From positions 1 to 48,778 of the forward strand of contig CAMDWJ010000032.1 of the NCBI GenBank assembly GCA_945877815.1: a DNA stretch of 48,778 nucleotides, written 5' to 3'. Shown here one piece after another: positions 35,537 to 43,201 of this stretch. Position numbers and translations under genes: made by a program. Each line of letters opens with the position of its first letter. Within the stretch, counting starts at the first letter, position 1. The notes under the pieces were generated by a model. It made no database searches, had not been told where the DNA came from, and saw only the letters and a list, made by a program, of their open reading frames with translations. Source of the stretch: Caenispirillum bisanense (GTDB lineage Bacteria; Pseudomonadota; Alphaproteobacteria; Rhodospirillales; UBA2165).

Positions 35537-35558
35537 AAATCGGTTAATCGATTTTTTT
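35537..35558 (+). terminator. Probable terminator of the Sel1 gene
   Basis: A 6-bp AT-rich stem AAATCG / CGATTT around GTTAAT, followed by four more T bases. The stem is weak. It lies between the convergent Sel1 and dehydrogenase genes. Confidence 0.5.
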
Positions 35559-36527
35559 CTAGTCTTTCGAAGGGCTTATAACCCGTGTCGGGGAGCCTTT
35601 CAGCCAGGACTCGATATTTTCGACGGCTTCCGCGAAATGCCGCTTATAAGCGTCCACCTCCACAAACCCAAGGTGCGGCGTAAGCACGCTGTTGGGCAAG
35701 CTACGCACCGGATGATCCTTCGGCAGCGGCTCGATATCGTAGACGTCGAGCCCGACTCCGGCGATTCGGCCGGCCCGCACCGCGGCGTAGAGTGCCTCCT
35801 GATCCACGATCGGTCCGCGCGAGGTATTGATGAGGTAAGCCGTGGGCTTCATGCGCGCGATGTCGGCCGCCCCGATCAGGCCCTGGCTGCGCGGCCCGAG
35901 CGGCATATGGATGGTAATGAAGTCGGAGCCCGCCATCATCTGTTCCTTGGAGACGGCGGTGAGGCCGGGCATGACCTCGTCGGCGCGCGCCTGGGTCATA
36001 TTCGGGCTCCAGACCGCGACCTTCATGCCGAAGGCGAGCCCGACCTTGGCCACAGGGATGCCGAGATGGCCGAGCCCGATCACGCCCAGCGTGCGCCCCT
36101 GAAGCCCGATGCCGATGCTTTGCTGCCAACGGCCCTCGCGCACATTGCGATCCTCCGCCGGGATCTGGCGCGCGAGCGAGATGATGAGCCCCCAGCACAG
36201 TTCCGGCGTGGAGGAGGATGACGAGCGCGAGCCGCACACGGTGACGCCCTGCGCATTGGCCGCCGCGACATCGATGGAACGATTAACCATTCCACTGGTA
36301 AGAAGAAGTTTCAGCTTCGGCAGCTTCTTCAACAGATCGGCGAAGAACGGCGTGCGCTCGCGGTTCATGATGACGATCTCGAAATCTTTGAGCCGCGCGG
36401 CCACCGCATCCACATCGCTCAGGTGGTCGTTGAAGGCGGTGAAGGCGACCTGCTCCTTGAGACGGCTCCACTCGGCGAGCGAGAGGGCCACGTTCTGGTA
36501 ATCGTCGAGAATGGCGGCGTGCAGCAT
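35559..36527 (-). CDS. D-isomer-specific 2-hydroxyacid dehydrogenase family protein
   Basis: A 322-residue NAD(P)-dependent dehydrogenase of the phosphoglycerate/glycerate/formate dehydrogenase family. The Rossmann motif is GLGHLGIPVAKVG, the catalytic Arg is in SGMVNRSID or the SSSSTPEL loop region, NTSRGPIVDQEAL contains the conserved Arg/Asp stretch, the Glu is in DVYDIEPLP, and the catalytic His is in LTPHLGFVEV. It reduces a 2-oxo acid to a D-2-hydroxy acid or the reverse; the substrate is unknown. The start at 36527 (MLHAAILDDYQ) fits the family; the frame is open 51 bases further. No good ribosome binding site is seen. Confidence 0.9.
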   Translation of the reverse strand: MLHAAILDDYQNVALSLAEWSRLKEQVAFTAFNDHLSDVDAVAARLKDFEIVIMNRERTPFFADLLKKLPKLKLLLTSGMVNRSIDVAAANAQGVTVCGSRSSSSSTPELCWGLIISLARQIPAEDRNVREGRWQQSIGIGLQGRTLGVIGLGHLGIPVAKVGLAFGMKVAVWSPNMTQARADEVMPGLTAVSKEQMMAGSDFITIHMPLGPRSQGLIGAADIARMKPTAYLINTSRGPIVDQEALYAAVRAGRIAGVGLDVYDIEPLPKDHPVRSLPNSVLTPHLGFVEVDAYKRHFAEAVENIESWLKGSPTRVISPSKD

Positions 36528-36565
36528 GAGAGTGGCAACCTTCCGATAAATTCTTTGTGAGACGC

Positions 36566-36660
36566 CCCCCCGCCCCAACCCTCCCCCGCAAGGGGGGAGG
36601 GAGTGGAGAGGAACGCCCCCTCCCCCCAGCGCGGGGGAGGGACAGGGTGGGGGGCCGCGC
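36566..36660. repeat. GC-rich intergenic hairpin element (CCCTCCCCC family)
   Basis: Two nested C/G-run hairpins (AACCCTCCCCCGCAAGGGGG and CTCCCCCCAGCGCGGGGGAG cores) inside an outer inverted repeat of C runs and G runs. It fills the gap between the dehydrogenase and DUF427 genes. A related element is at 43718-43792. Probably a dispersed REP-like sequence; its role is unknown. Confidence 0.6.
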
Positions 36661-36668
36661 CGCGTTGG

Positions 36669-37481
36669 CTACGATGCTTTCTTCGGACCGCGCGGCGCCG
36701 GCAGGGCAGGCTTCACCGTCTCCGCGCCGTCGACGAAGATCGCATCGACCTTCTCGTTATAGAAACTCAACAGCTCGCGGAGCTTCGGCTGTTCCGCAAT
36801 CGGCTCTTCATAGGACCACACGATATCCTCGAATGTCTGATCGCCGATCTTGGCAGTCCAATAATTCGCCACACCCTTGTAGGGGCAGCGCGTCACCGTG
36901 ACGGAGCGCGTCAGCAGATCCATGCGGATATCGGCGCGCGGGATGTAATAGCGCGTCGGCAAGCCGGTCTCGAATACGAACAACGCGTTGGTGCTCTCGG
37001 CCACCGTCTCGCCGGCGAGCACGACCTTGACCGCGCGCGAACTTGCGATGGCATCGACGCGTTTATGCGGATCGCGCGGATGCACGAAAATCTCGTCGTC
37101 TTCTTCGTACCAATGATCGACCTTCTTCCAATAGAAGGCCATATGCCCGTCGATATCGGCGCATTCGTCGTAGGGCGTCTCGTAGGACCAGATCGCGTTT
37201 TCCTCGACCCGATTGCCGATCTTGATCGAGTAATAGGACGCATGACCCTTGTAGGGGCAATAGGTCGAGTGATCCGTCTTGGTGAGGATATCGGCGCGCA
37301 CATCGGCGCGCGGAATGTAATAGACCGGCGTGTGCCGGCTTTCGCGCAACAATTGCGCGCGCGTGGTATCGGCGATGATGCGCCCCTCCAGCTCGATGCG
37401 CACGCGGCGCGGGCTGGCTTCGATATCGACACGGTGGGTCGGATTGCTCGCAAAGCCCGGGGCAGGATTCGATCCCGTCAT
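36669..37481 (-). CDS. Tandem DUF427-domain protein
   Basis: A 270-residue protein made of two copies of the DUF427 domain. Copy 1 has YYIPRADVRADIL and YCPYKGHASYYSIKIG then AIWSYETP; copy 2 has YYIPRADIRMDLL and RCPYKGVANYWTAKIG then IVWSYEEP. The CPYKG motif is the family signature. Function is unknown; the small single-domain members are widespread. The ATG follows AGGAGGG at a good distance. Next on the same strand, upstream, is an EamA transporter ending 51 bases before the ATG, so they may form one operon. Confidence 0.92.
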   Translation of the reverse strand: MTGSNPAPGFASNPTHRVDIEASPRRVRIELEGRIIADTTRAQLLRESRHTPVYYIPRADVRADILTKTDHSTYCPYKGHASYYSIKIGNRVEENAIWSYETPYDECADIDGHMAFYWKKVDHWYEEDDEIFVHPRDPHKRVDAIASSRAVKVVLAGETVAESTNALFVFETGLPTRYYIPRADIRMDLLTRSVTVTRCPYKGVANYWTAKIGDQTFEDIVWSYEEPIAEQPKLRELLSFYNEKVDAIFVDGAETVKPALPAPRGPKKAS

Positions 37482-37531
37482 GGTTCCCTCCTTTTGGATT
37501 GCCGCGAAGCCTAGCACGAGGCCGCGCCGCT

Positions 37532-38440
37532 TCAAGCCGCTTTCGCCGCCGCGCTCTTCTTCTGGCGCGCCTCGCGGATCAGGATATAGAGCGTGCTGGC
37601 GACGATGATCAGGGTCCCCAGCAGCGAATATTCGTTAGGCACCTCTTCGAACAGCATAAGCCCGATGATGAAGGCATAGACGATGCGCAAATAATCGAAG
37701 GGCAGCACCACGGTGGTGTCGGCCTGGCGCACGCCGAGCGTGACCAGGGTCTGGCCGAGGATGCCGACACCGCCGACGACGATGAGCAGCCCAAGATCGC
37801 TCCAGCTCGGCCATTGCCAAACAAATATCGCCGGGATTAGCGACAGGGCCGCACCCCAAAAGGCGTAATAGAACATAATGACGCGGGTACTTTCGGTGCG
37901 CGCCAGCTGCTTGATCGAGACGACGACGACGGCGCCGAACAAGGCGCCCACCGCGCCGACGATGGCATCGGGCTCAAAGCCCTCGCCGAACGGCCGCGTC
38001 ATCAACAAGATGCCGGAAAAGCCGATCACGGTGGCGAGCCCGCGCCGCCAGCCCACGATTTCTTTCAAGATCAATGCCGCGAGCACGATGCCCCACAGCG
38101 GCCTGGAGAATTGCAGCGCCATGGCGTCGGCCAGCAAAAGGTGTGTGATCGAATAGAACAGACAGATATTGCCGAGGATGCCGATGCCGCCGCGCGTCAG
38201 ATGCATCCCCGGAACGGAGGTGCGGCAGATGCCCCAGCCGTGCTTGAAGGCCATCGGCAACACGAACAGCAATCCAACGAAGGAGCGGAAGAAGACGATT
38301 TCGAAACTATCGAGGCGCGCGCCCAGAAATTTGACGAAGACCGCCATCAGGGTGAGGAACATGGCGCCCAGCGCCACCAGCACCGCGCCCCGCACATTGG
38401 GATGCAATCCGTCCCACTTGGCGACAAGCGGCGCGGTCAT
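37532..38440 (-). CDS. EamA-family (DMT superfamily) transporter
   Basis: A 302-residue inner-membrane protein with ten predicted helices in two EamA repeats: the first begins VLVALGAMFLTLMAVFVKFLG, the second has GAVGALFGAVVVVSIKQLAR. DMT proteins of this kind export metabolites or amino acids or are S-adenosylmethionine/nucleotide-sugar carriers; substrate is unknown. The start at 38440 (MTAPLVAKWDG) is the best family fit; the frame opens 75 bases earlier and no ribosome binding site decides between them. A Lys/Arg-rich tail ends the protein. Confidence 0.9.
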   Translation of the reverse strand: MTAPLVAKWDGLHPNVRGAVLVALGAMFLTLMAVFVKFLGARLDSFEIVFFRSFVGLLFVLPMAFKHGWGICRTSVPGMHLTRGGIGILGNICLFYSITHLLLADAMALQFSRPLWGIVLAALILKEIVGWRRGLATVIGFSGILLMTRPFGEGFEPDAIVGAVGALFGAVVVVSIKQLARTESTRVIMFYYAFWGAALSLIPAIFVWQWPSWSDLGLLIVVGGVGILGQTLVTLGVRQADTTVVLPFDYLRIVYAFIIGLMLFEEVPNEYSLLGTLIIVASTLYILIREARQKKSAAAKAA

Positions 38441-38522
38441 GGCTTGGAGTTTGTGCACGGCGCGCAGACTAGAAGGGGTCGCGGGATGCGGCAAACCCAC
38501 AGCAATTCGTGCCAACTATAGT

Positions 38523-38657
38523 AGAGCCGTCATGGCCGCACTTGTTGCGGCCATCCACGAGTCTTTTCGCGCTATCGCGCTTTCGTCCGTGGATGCCCCG
38601 CGTGCCTTGCGCGCGACGAACGCGCGACACAAGTCGGGGCATGACGGCTCTTTTTTA
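38523..38657. repeat. Long intergenic palindrome with terminal inverted repeat and T run
   Basis: A 129-base element with perfect 12-bp ends AGAGCCGTCATG (38523-38534) and CATGACGGCTCT (38640-38651), followed by TTTTTT. Inside are further hairpins (CCACGA... / ...CGTCCGTGG). It belongs to the GTCATGGCC...GGCCATCCA family seen four more times to the right. It may act as a terminator for rightward transcription. The gene-free gap 38441-38727 holds only this and the copy at 38663. Confidence 0.75.
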
Positions 38658-38662
38658 GGTTT

Positions 38663-38694
38663 CGTCATGGCCCGGCTTGTCCGGGCCATCCATC
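38663..38694. repeat. Intergenic palindrome, short copy of the GTCATGGCC family
   Basis: CGTCATGGCCCGGCTTGTCC followed by GGGCCATCCAT: a 9-bp GC-rich stem with a short loop, directly before the MFS gene. Confidence 0.7.
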
Positions 38695-38727
38695 TCAGAT
38701 CGGTACGGTTGCCCACTCCCGTCCCCA

Positions 38728-40056
38728 ATGCTCTACTCGTCTCGCATCGTAGGAGTTCCGATCATTCCGCCCGATTCCGCCCCGCTCTCGACCGCAGCCC
38801 CGGCGCAAACGCGCTTCGCCATCCCGCCGCTGATCAAGCGCAACATGACGCTGTTCGCGCTGGCGCAGAGCTTCACCGGCGCCGGCATGCAGTTCGCCTA
38901 CGGTTTCGGCCCCTTGATGGTGCTGGCGCTGACCGGTTCGGCCGGGCTCGCCGGACTGTCGGTGGCGCTGATCGGCTTTTCGCGCTTTCTCATCTCCTAT
39001 CCCATCGGCCAGGTGACCGACCGCTTCGGGCGCAAGCCCGGCATCTTGATGGGCCTGACCATCGCGCTCGGCGGCGCGCTCACGCTCGGCGCCTCGATGG
39101 CCTACATGAGCTTTGCGATCTTCGTCGTCGGCATGCTGATCTTCGGGATGGGCATGAATGCGGCGCAGCAATTGCGCGTCGCCGCGACCGACATGTTCCC
39201 GCCGAGCTATCGCGCGCAAGCACTCGGCTATATGTCGCTCGGCGCCTTGCTCGGCTTGGGCACCAGCCCCGTCGTCGTCAGTTTCGCCGAAAGGATTGCG
39301 GCGGCGATCGGCCAGATCGAACTGGCGGTTCCGTGGTTCCTGCTGCCCGCACTCATCGTGCCCGGCATGATGCTGATCGTCTTCGTGCGCCCGGACCCGC
39401 GCGAGATCGGCATGAACCTCGCCCACTATTATCCGGGCTATGTGCCGCCGCCGCCGCGATCCAAGGCCGATGGGTCCAAGGCCGATTTCAGCGTGATGGA
39501 TATGCTCAAGAACCGCCATATGGCGCTGGCACTGCTGTCCAACTCGGCGGCGACCGGAAATATGTCCCTCGTCATGGTGCTCACGTCCTTGGTGCTGCAC
39601 CAGCATGGCCATTCGCTGAGCGCGATCGCGCTGTCGCACATGTTCCATTCGGCCGGCATGTTCGCCTTCACCGTGCCGCTCGGCTGGCTCGCCGACCGGG
39701 TGGGCCGCGCGCGCGTCATGTACCCCGGCGTCGCGGTGGCGCTCATCGGCGCCAGCATGGTGACGCTGACCGACGGCTCGTATTTGCTGGTCACGCTCGG
39801 CACCTTCCTGGTCGGGTTGGGGTGGGCCGGCGCCAATGTCGCCTCCACCGCGATGATCGCCGACGAATACCAGACGGTGGAGCGCGGCCGCGCCATCGGC
39901 ATCAACGAAAGCTTTTCCGGCGGCACCAGCATGGCGATGGCGCTGACCACCGGACCGCTGATCGAATGGTCGGGCCTGCCCGCCACCGGCTGGACCGCCG
40001 TGATCCTCGCGGCGCTGCCCTTCCTGCTTCTCGGGTTCTACAGGCTCAGGCGGTAA
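38728..40056 (+). CDS. Major facilitator superfamily transporter
   Basis: About 442 residues with twelve membrane helices. The MFS loop-2 motif reads GQVTDRFGRKPGILMG and its second-half counterpart is GWLADRVGRARVMYPG. A cytoplasmic loop of about 50 residues (FVRPDPREIGMNLAHYYPGY...) joins the halves. Probably a drug or metabolite efflux carrier; substrate is unknown. The frame is open from 38677 inside the repeat element; the ATG at 38728 is chosen as the first start after the repeat, but a start slightly further in, before IPPLIKRNMTLF, is possible. Confidence 0.9.
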   Translation: MLYSSRIVGVPIIPPDSAPLSTAAPAQTRFAIPPLIKRNMTLFALAQSFTGAGMQFAYGFGPLMVLALTGSAGLAGLSVALIGFSRFLISYPIGQVTDRFGRKPGILMGLTIALGGALTLGASMAYMSFAIFVVGMLIFGMGMNAAQQLRVAATDMFPPSYRAQALGYMSLGALLGLGTSPVVVSFAERIAAAIGQIELAVPWFLLPALIVPGMMLIVFVRPDPREIGMNLAHYYPGYVPPPPRSKADGSKADFSVMDMLKNRHMALALLSNSAATGNMSLVMVLTSLVLHQHGHSLSAIALSHMFHSAGMFAFTVPLGWLADRVGRARVMYPGVAVALIGASMVTLTDGSYLLVTLGTFLVGLGWAGANVASTAMIADEYQTVERGRAIGINESFSGGTSMAMALTTGPLIEWSGLPATGWTAVILAALPFLLLGFYRLRR

Positions 40057-40082
40057 GCGCAAACGGATCAGTTGGCCCATCC

Positions 40083-40119
40083 ATAACGCATTGCGTTATA
40101 TAACGCGTCACGTTATAAT
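40083..40119 (+). promoter_or_regulatory. higBA promoter with two tandem operator palindromes
   Basis: TTGCGT (40091-40096), a 17-base spacer and a perfect TATAAT (40114-40119). Overlaid are two adjacent 17-bp palindromes: 40083-40099 (ATAACGCA-T-TGCGTTAT, perfect) and 40100-40116 (ATAACGCG-T-CACGTTAT, one mismatch). The layout is typical of an autorepressed toxin-antitoxin promoter. The -10 ends 6 bases before the higB ATG, so the transcript should be nearly leaderless. Confidence 0.85.
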
Positions 40120-40125
40120 CCATCC

Positions 40126-40407
40126 ATGATCCGGGACTTTGCCGACGGCGAAACCGAACTCATCTGGTCCGGCCGGCACAGCCGAAAATTGCCGTCCAAC
40201 ATCCAGGCTGTCGCCTTGCGCAAGCTGCGCTTAATCAATCAGGCGCGCGTCCTGGCGGACCTACGCGTTCCGCCCGGCAACCGACTCGAAGCGTTGAGAG
40301 CCGACCGCGCGGGGCAGCACAGCATCCGGATCAACGATCAATGGCGCATCTGTTTCGTCTGGCACGACGGAGGGGCAAACAATGTCGAAATCGTCGACTA
40401 TCATTAA
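40126..40407 (+). CDS. higB: HigB-type (RelE superfamily) mRNA-interferase toxin
   Basis: A 93-residue toxin of the HigB/RelE fold, expected to cleave mRNA on the ribosome. Family marks are the N-terminal IRDFADGETELIWSGRHSRKLP, the middle LRKLRLINQARVLADLRVPPGN and SIRINDQWRICFVWHDG near the end. It lies first in the pair, with the antitoxin second, the reversed order usual for higBA. The stop (40405-40407) lies inside the higA reading frame and inside the first unit of a 12-bp repeat; the overlap with higA is 26 bases. The ATG is almost at the predicted transcription start. Confidence 0.92.
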   Translation: MIRDFADGETELIWSGRHSRKLPSNIQAVALRKLRLINQARVLADLRVPPGNRLEALRADRAGQHSIRINDQWRICFVWHDGGANNVEIVDYH

Positions 40408-40771
40408 GGGTGGCATTAAGGGTGGCATTAAGGGTGGCATTAAAGGCGGTATTAAATTCCGCGCGAAAGCAGACCCGAGGGCCGGGCTTCTGCCCAATCC
40501 CCATCCCGGTGAAATCCTGCTCGAGGAATTCCTGAAACCGATGGCACTCAGCCAGAACGCGCTGGCGCGCGCGATCCACGTGCCGCCGCGCCGCATCAAC
40601 GAAATCGTGCTCGGCAAGCGCACGGTCAGCGCCGATACGGATTTGCGCCTGGCGCGCTATTTCGGACTGTCGGAAGGTTTTTTCCTGGGCCTTCAGGCCG
40701 ATTTCGACCTGATGGAAAAGCGCCGCGAAATCGCCAACGATCTGCGCACGATCGCGCCCAGGGCTGCTTAA
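40382..40771 (+). CDS. higA: HigA-type XRE-family antitoxin with an N-terminal GGIK repeat
   Basis: A 129-residue antitoxin and repressor. Residues ~40-110 are a HigA-type helix-turn-helix domain (PHPGEILLEEFLKPMALSQN, ALARAIHVPPRRINEIVLGK, ADTDLRLARYFGLSEGFFL). Unusually, residues ~8-25 are IKGG repeated four times, encoded by a 12-bp tandem repeat at 40402-40449, so the N-terminus is longer than in normal HigA proteins. It should bind HigB and the two operators before the pair. The start is the ATG inside higB. Confidence 0.92.
   Translation: MSKSSTIIKGGIKGGIKGGIKGGIKFRAKADPRAGLLPNPHPGEILLEEFLKPMALSQNALARAIHVPPRRINEIVLGKRTVSADTDLRLARYFGLSEGFFLGLQADFDLMEKRREIANDLRTIAPRAA
40402..40449 (+). 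repeat. 12-bp tandem repeat spanning the higB stop and higA N-terminus
   Basis: CATTAAGGGTGG three times exactly, then once with two changes, and a partial fifth unit. In the higB frame each unit is CAT TAA, so higB stops in unit one; in the higA frame each unit adds Ile-Lys-Gly-Gly. Unit number can change without changing HigB. Confidence 0.9.
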
Positions 40772-40785
40772 ATCCCAATAAGAAA

Positions 40786-40856
40786 AGCCGTCATGGCCCG
40801 ATTTATTCGGGCCATCCATGGATGGAAGCGCAATAGCGCGAAAAGACTCGTGGATA
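40786..40856. repeat. Intergenic palindrome of the GTCATGGCC family
   Basis: AGCCGTCATGGCCCGATTTA then TTCGGGCCATCCATGG, followed by a CGCAATAGCGCG and GACTCGTGGAT part as in the 38523 copy. It lies after higA and has an A-rich run before it. Confidence 0.7.
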
Positions 40857-40974
40857 GACGCAAGTCGCGCGGTCGGCCGCGCGCGAGCGCGCTAGGGTGC
40901 GGCCATGACGATGGGCTTGGGTCCACGGCCGATCCGAGGCTAGACTATCCCCAGCAGGAATGAGGAGCTTCGCC

Positions 40975-41478
40975 ATGCCCGACGATACCACTAGCAAACC
41001 CAAGCTCGACACCACCACCGAGACGCAGCCCTATTTCAAACGCATGCCGGTGGCCACCGAAGCGCAGTTCTTCAATATGCGCGTGCCGCTGCTCGACCAG
41101 GGGCGGATGGATACCGAGATCGCGCGGGCGGGCGGCATGACGGCGCGCGTCAAGGTCTATGCGTCGGGCGGCGAGAACGAGCTGCATTGCCACGCGGGCC
41201 AGGATCATATGTTCGTTGTGCTGCAAGGCTCGGCGCGCTTCTACGACAAGGACGAGAAGACCTACGACGTGACCAAGCACGAGGGCGTGATGCTCCCGGC
41301 CGGCTGCTATTACTGGTTCAACGCGACGAGCGAGGAGCCGCTGGTGATGCTGCGCGTCGACAATGCGACCAAGCCGGGCGACGACCGCCTCGGCATCAAT
41401 GGCAAGGCGTTGCCGGGCAACTCGGTGGAGAACAAGACCGTGCCGGTGATCGTGAGAGAGGGTGCGTTTTTCGAGTAG
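40975..41478 (+). CDS. Cupin-domain protein (paralogue of the one at 7639)
   Basis: A 167-residue single-domain cupin. Motif 1 is ENELHCHAGQDHMFVVLQG with two metal-type His; motif 2 is EGVMLPAGCYYWFNATSEE, where the usual His is replaced by Tyr, just as in the cupin at 7639. The two are clearly related in sequence. Reaction unknown; the altered motif 2 suggests unusual metal binding. The start at 40975 is chosen over the ATG at 40960 because GAGGAG (40963-40968 region) is just before it. Between the intergenic palindrome and an AT-rich accessory gene. Confidence 0.87.
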   Translation: MPDDTTSKPKLDTTTETQPYFKRMPVATEAQFFNMRVPLLDQGRMDTEIARAGGMTARVKVYASGGENELHCHAGQDHMFVVLQGSARFYDKDEKTYDVTKHEGVMLPAGCYYWFNATSEEPLVMLRVDNATKPGDDRLGINGKALPGNSVENKTVPVIVREGAFFE

Positions 41479-41512
41479 AGGTAGACGATAGCGTTCACCC
41501 CAAGACCTTCAA

Positions 41513-42304
41513 GTGACAACCGCCGGTCAAAAACAGCGTGAACGACAGATTCTAGATTTCTATCTTCAGGTGATAGGAATTAACGGAGGGGTAAGCCCGA
41601 GCGAGAGTCCCGATTTTATTATTGAAATTGGGGCCAGAAAATTCGGTGTCGAAATTACCGAATACCATCAGCCTACCTATCCGAATCAAAACTTTTCTAG
41701 AACATTAGTAGAAGCTGAATGGCAAAAACTGCGTGAGTCTGTCGTAACTTATCGCGGCTCCCATTCCGGCCTCGAAAATTTGAGCGTCCTACTTTCGTTT
41801 ACTGAATTGTCTGTTCCTCGTCGAAATCAGCGGCAAGAATTTATTCAGGCGGTTCACCAACAAATTGAACACGTCAAACCACAGCTTACTCAGAGATTTC
41901 TGACGATTCGCATTGATCAAGAGCAGCCTGATATTCTTAAGCAACATCTACGCAAGATCGATGTGTGTGTAGCCAATTGCTACCTAGAATGGGATTGGAA
42001 CCATGCGGTTGCCGCTGTTGGGACGTCAGAGGATGAACTAATAGCTATTCTGCGCAATAAGCTCACTGCATCCCGACCCAAAGATATTGACGAGTTACAT
42101 TTGATAATCGCCGGAGATGGTCCAACTGGCGGATCTTACATCGGCTACATCCATCCCGAATTGCTGCAAGGATGGGGCATACTTAATAATCAGCTAGAGC
42201 AGAGTATCTATGACGCTATTGCTATCCTGAGCTATCGAGATTCTTGTTTATGGCGTCGTGGGTCGGGCTGGTCGCCTCTCGACATTCCTAATACTGAGCC
42301 ATAG
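41513..42304 (+). CDS. AT-rich accessory gene, possible PD-(D/E)XK nuclease-like protein
   Basis: A 263-residue protein starting with GTG. Near residues 31-51, SPDFIIEIGARKFGVEITEY has a D...E-x-(T) spacing like the core of PD-(D/E)XK nucleases, though the lysine is replaced by Thr. Helical segments rich in Gln and Glu follow, and VANCYLEWDWNHAV and LHLIIAGDGPTGGSYIGY later. I do not recognise a named family. Base composition is strikingly more AT-rich than all neighbours, and codon use differs, which points to recent transfer. No partner methylase is present. Its position between toxin-antitoxin modules suits an accessory or defence role, which is inference. Confidence 0.65.
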   Translation: MTTAGQKQRERQILDFYLQVIGINGGVSPSESPDFIIEIGARKFGVEITEYHQPTYPNQNFSRTLVEAEWQKLRESVVTYRGSHSGLENLSVLLSFTELSVPRRNQRQEFIQAVHQQIEHVKPQLTQRFLTIRIDQEQPDILKQHLRKIDVCVANCYLEWDWNHAVAAVGTSEDELIAILRNKLTASRPKDIDELHLIIAGDGPTGGSYIGYIHPELLQGWGILNNQLEQSIYDAIAILSYRDSCLWRRGSGWSPLDIPNTEP

Positions 42305-42370
42305 CCAATGAGTTTTGTTGAATCAGATTGAGTGAACCTCACCCTTACACAAACGAAAGCTGCTACTTCT

Positions 42371-42718
42371 TCACGCTACCTCCCCCACCACACTCACCCG
42401 TCCCTGCGCTCGTCCGCGCGGCTTCGCTCGCACGGTGATCTCCACGTCCTGTCCGAGTGCTGCGAGAAATCGCATCAGACGTTCGCTGGAGAAATTCGCA
42501 AGCCGTCCGTTGAGCAGCGCCCAGACTTTCGGTTGATCGATCTCCATCAAAGCCGCCGCCGCACTTTGCGTCAGCCGCCGTCGTTTGACGACTGCGCGAA
42601 CGTGACTCGCGAGTTGCGCCTTGGTCAATTCGATCTCGGGCTCGGGCAGGTCCATATCTGCGAAGACATTGCCGCTGCCTTCGGTGACCGCGATCTCCGT
42701 GCCTGAATTTCTAGCCAT
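42371..42718 (-). CDS. XRE-family antitoxin-like DNA-binding protein, apparently without toxin
   Basis: A 115-residue helix-turn-helix protein of the HigA2/COG5606 type: FADMDLPEPEIELTKAQLAS, VVKRRRLTQSAAAALMEID, QPKVWALLNGRLANFSSERL and FLAALGQDVEITVRAKPR. Such proteins are usually the second gene after a RelE/Gp49-like toxin. No intact toxin is found upstream on the same strand (42719-42889); a short open frame there is not convincing. It may be an orphan antitoxin or the remains of a module. The start at 42718 (MARNSGTEIAV) is chosen on family length; the frame is open 60 bases more. Confidence 0.82.
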   Translation of the reverse strand: MARNSGTEIAVTEGSGNVFADMDLPEPEIELTKAQLASHVRAVVKRRRLTQSAAAALMEIDQPKVWALLNGRLANFSSERLMRFLAALGQDVEITVRAKPRGRAQGRVSVVGEVA

Positions 42719-42834
42719 CGCTCGTAATCCTCGTCGATTGCCGTCGAGCCGCATCGCGCATACTGCCACATCCCGCAACGCGCCTTAATCAAAATCGGCG
42801 TGACGATGGGGGCGTGGATCAAGTTCGCTTTTTA

Positions 42835-42884
42835 TCCCAAAATGGGAATTTAGATTTCCATTTTTGGGAATTTTAGCCTATGAT
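42835..42884 (+). promoter_or_regulatory. Second higBA promoter with AT-rich operator palindromes
   Basis: TCCCA-AAA-TGGGA (42835-42847, perfect) and TTCCA-TTTT-TGGGA (42856-42869, one mismatch), followed by the -10 TATGAT (42879-42884). The first ATG comes 6 bases later, so the transcript is nearly leaderless. Probable autoregulation by the HigA encoded downstream. Confidence 0.7.
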
Positions 42885-42889
42885 AAGTC

Positions 42890-43201
42890 ATGATCGTGGT
42901 CGGCACCGATTTAGTCGAGGCCTATTTCGCGGCGCGGGCGGGTCACAAGGGCATCAAGGCGGCGCGCGCGCAATACGATGCGTGGCTCGCCATCGCCGAA
43001 GCGGCCGATTGGGCGACGCCGGAGGACGTGAAGCGCGCGCACCCGAAGGCGAGCATCCTCAAAGGCGGGCGCGTGGTGTTCAACATCAAGGCGAACGATT
43101 ATCGCCTGATCGCCCTGGTGCAGTATCGGGCCGGTGTGCTGATGATCCGCTTCTTCGGCAGCCACGAAGATTATGACGAGATCGACGCGGAGAATGTGTG
43201 A
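42890..43201 (+). CDS. higB: HigB-type mRNA-interferase toxin (second module)
   Basis: A 103-residue toxin of the HigB family (a different branch from the one at 40126). Marks: GTDLVEAYFAARAGHKGIKA, AWLAIAEAADWATPEDVKR, KASILKGGRVVFNIKANDYR and IRFFGSHEDYDEID, which follow the HigB pattern closely (hydrophobic 'RVVFNIKxNxYRL' strand). Its TGA shares one base with the higA ATG (TGATG at 43199-43203), so the two are translationally coupled. Expected to cut mRNA at ribosomes when free of antitoxin. Confidence 0.93.
   Translation: MIVVGTDLVEAYFAARAGHKGIKAARAQYDAWLAIAEAADWATPEDVKRAHPKASILKGGRVVFNIKANDYRLIALVQYRAGVLMIRFFGSHEDYDEIDAENV

Noticed and set aside
42625-42822. 65-residue minus-strand frame as the toxin partner of the XRE gene
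   Set aside because: It overlaps the antitoxin in another frame for about half its length and has no RelE-type pattern.
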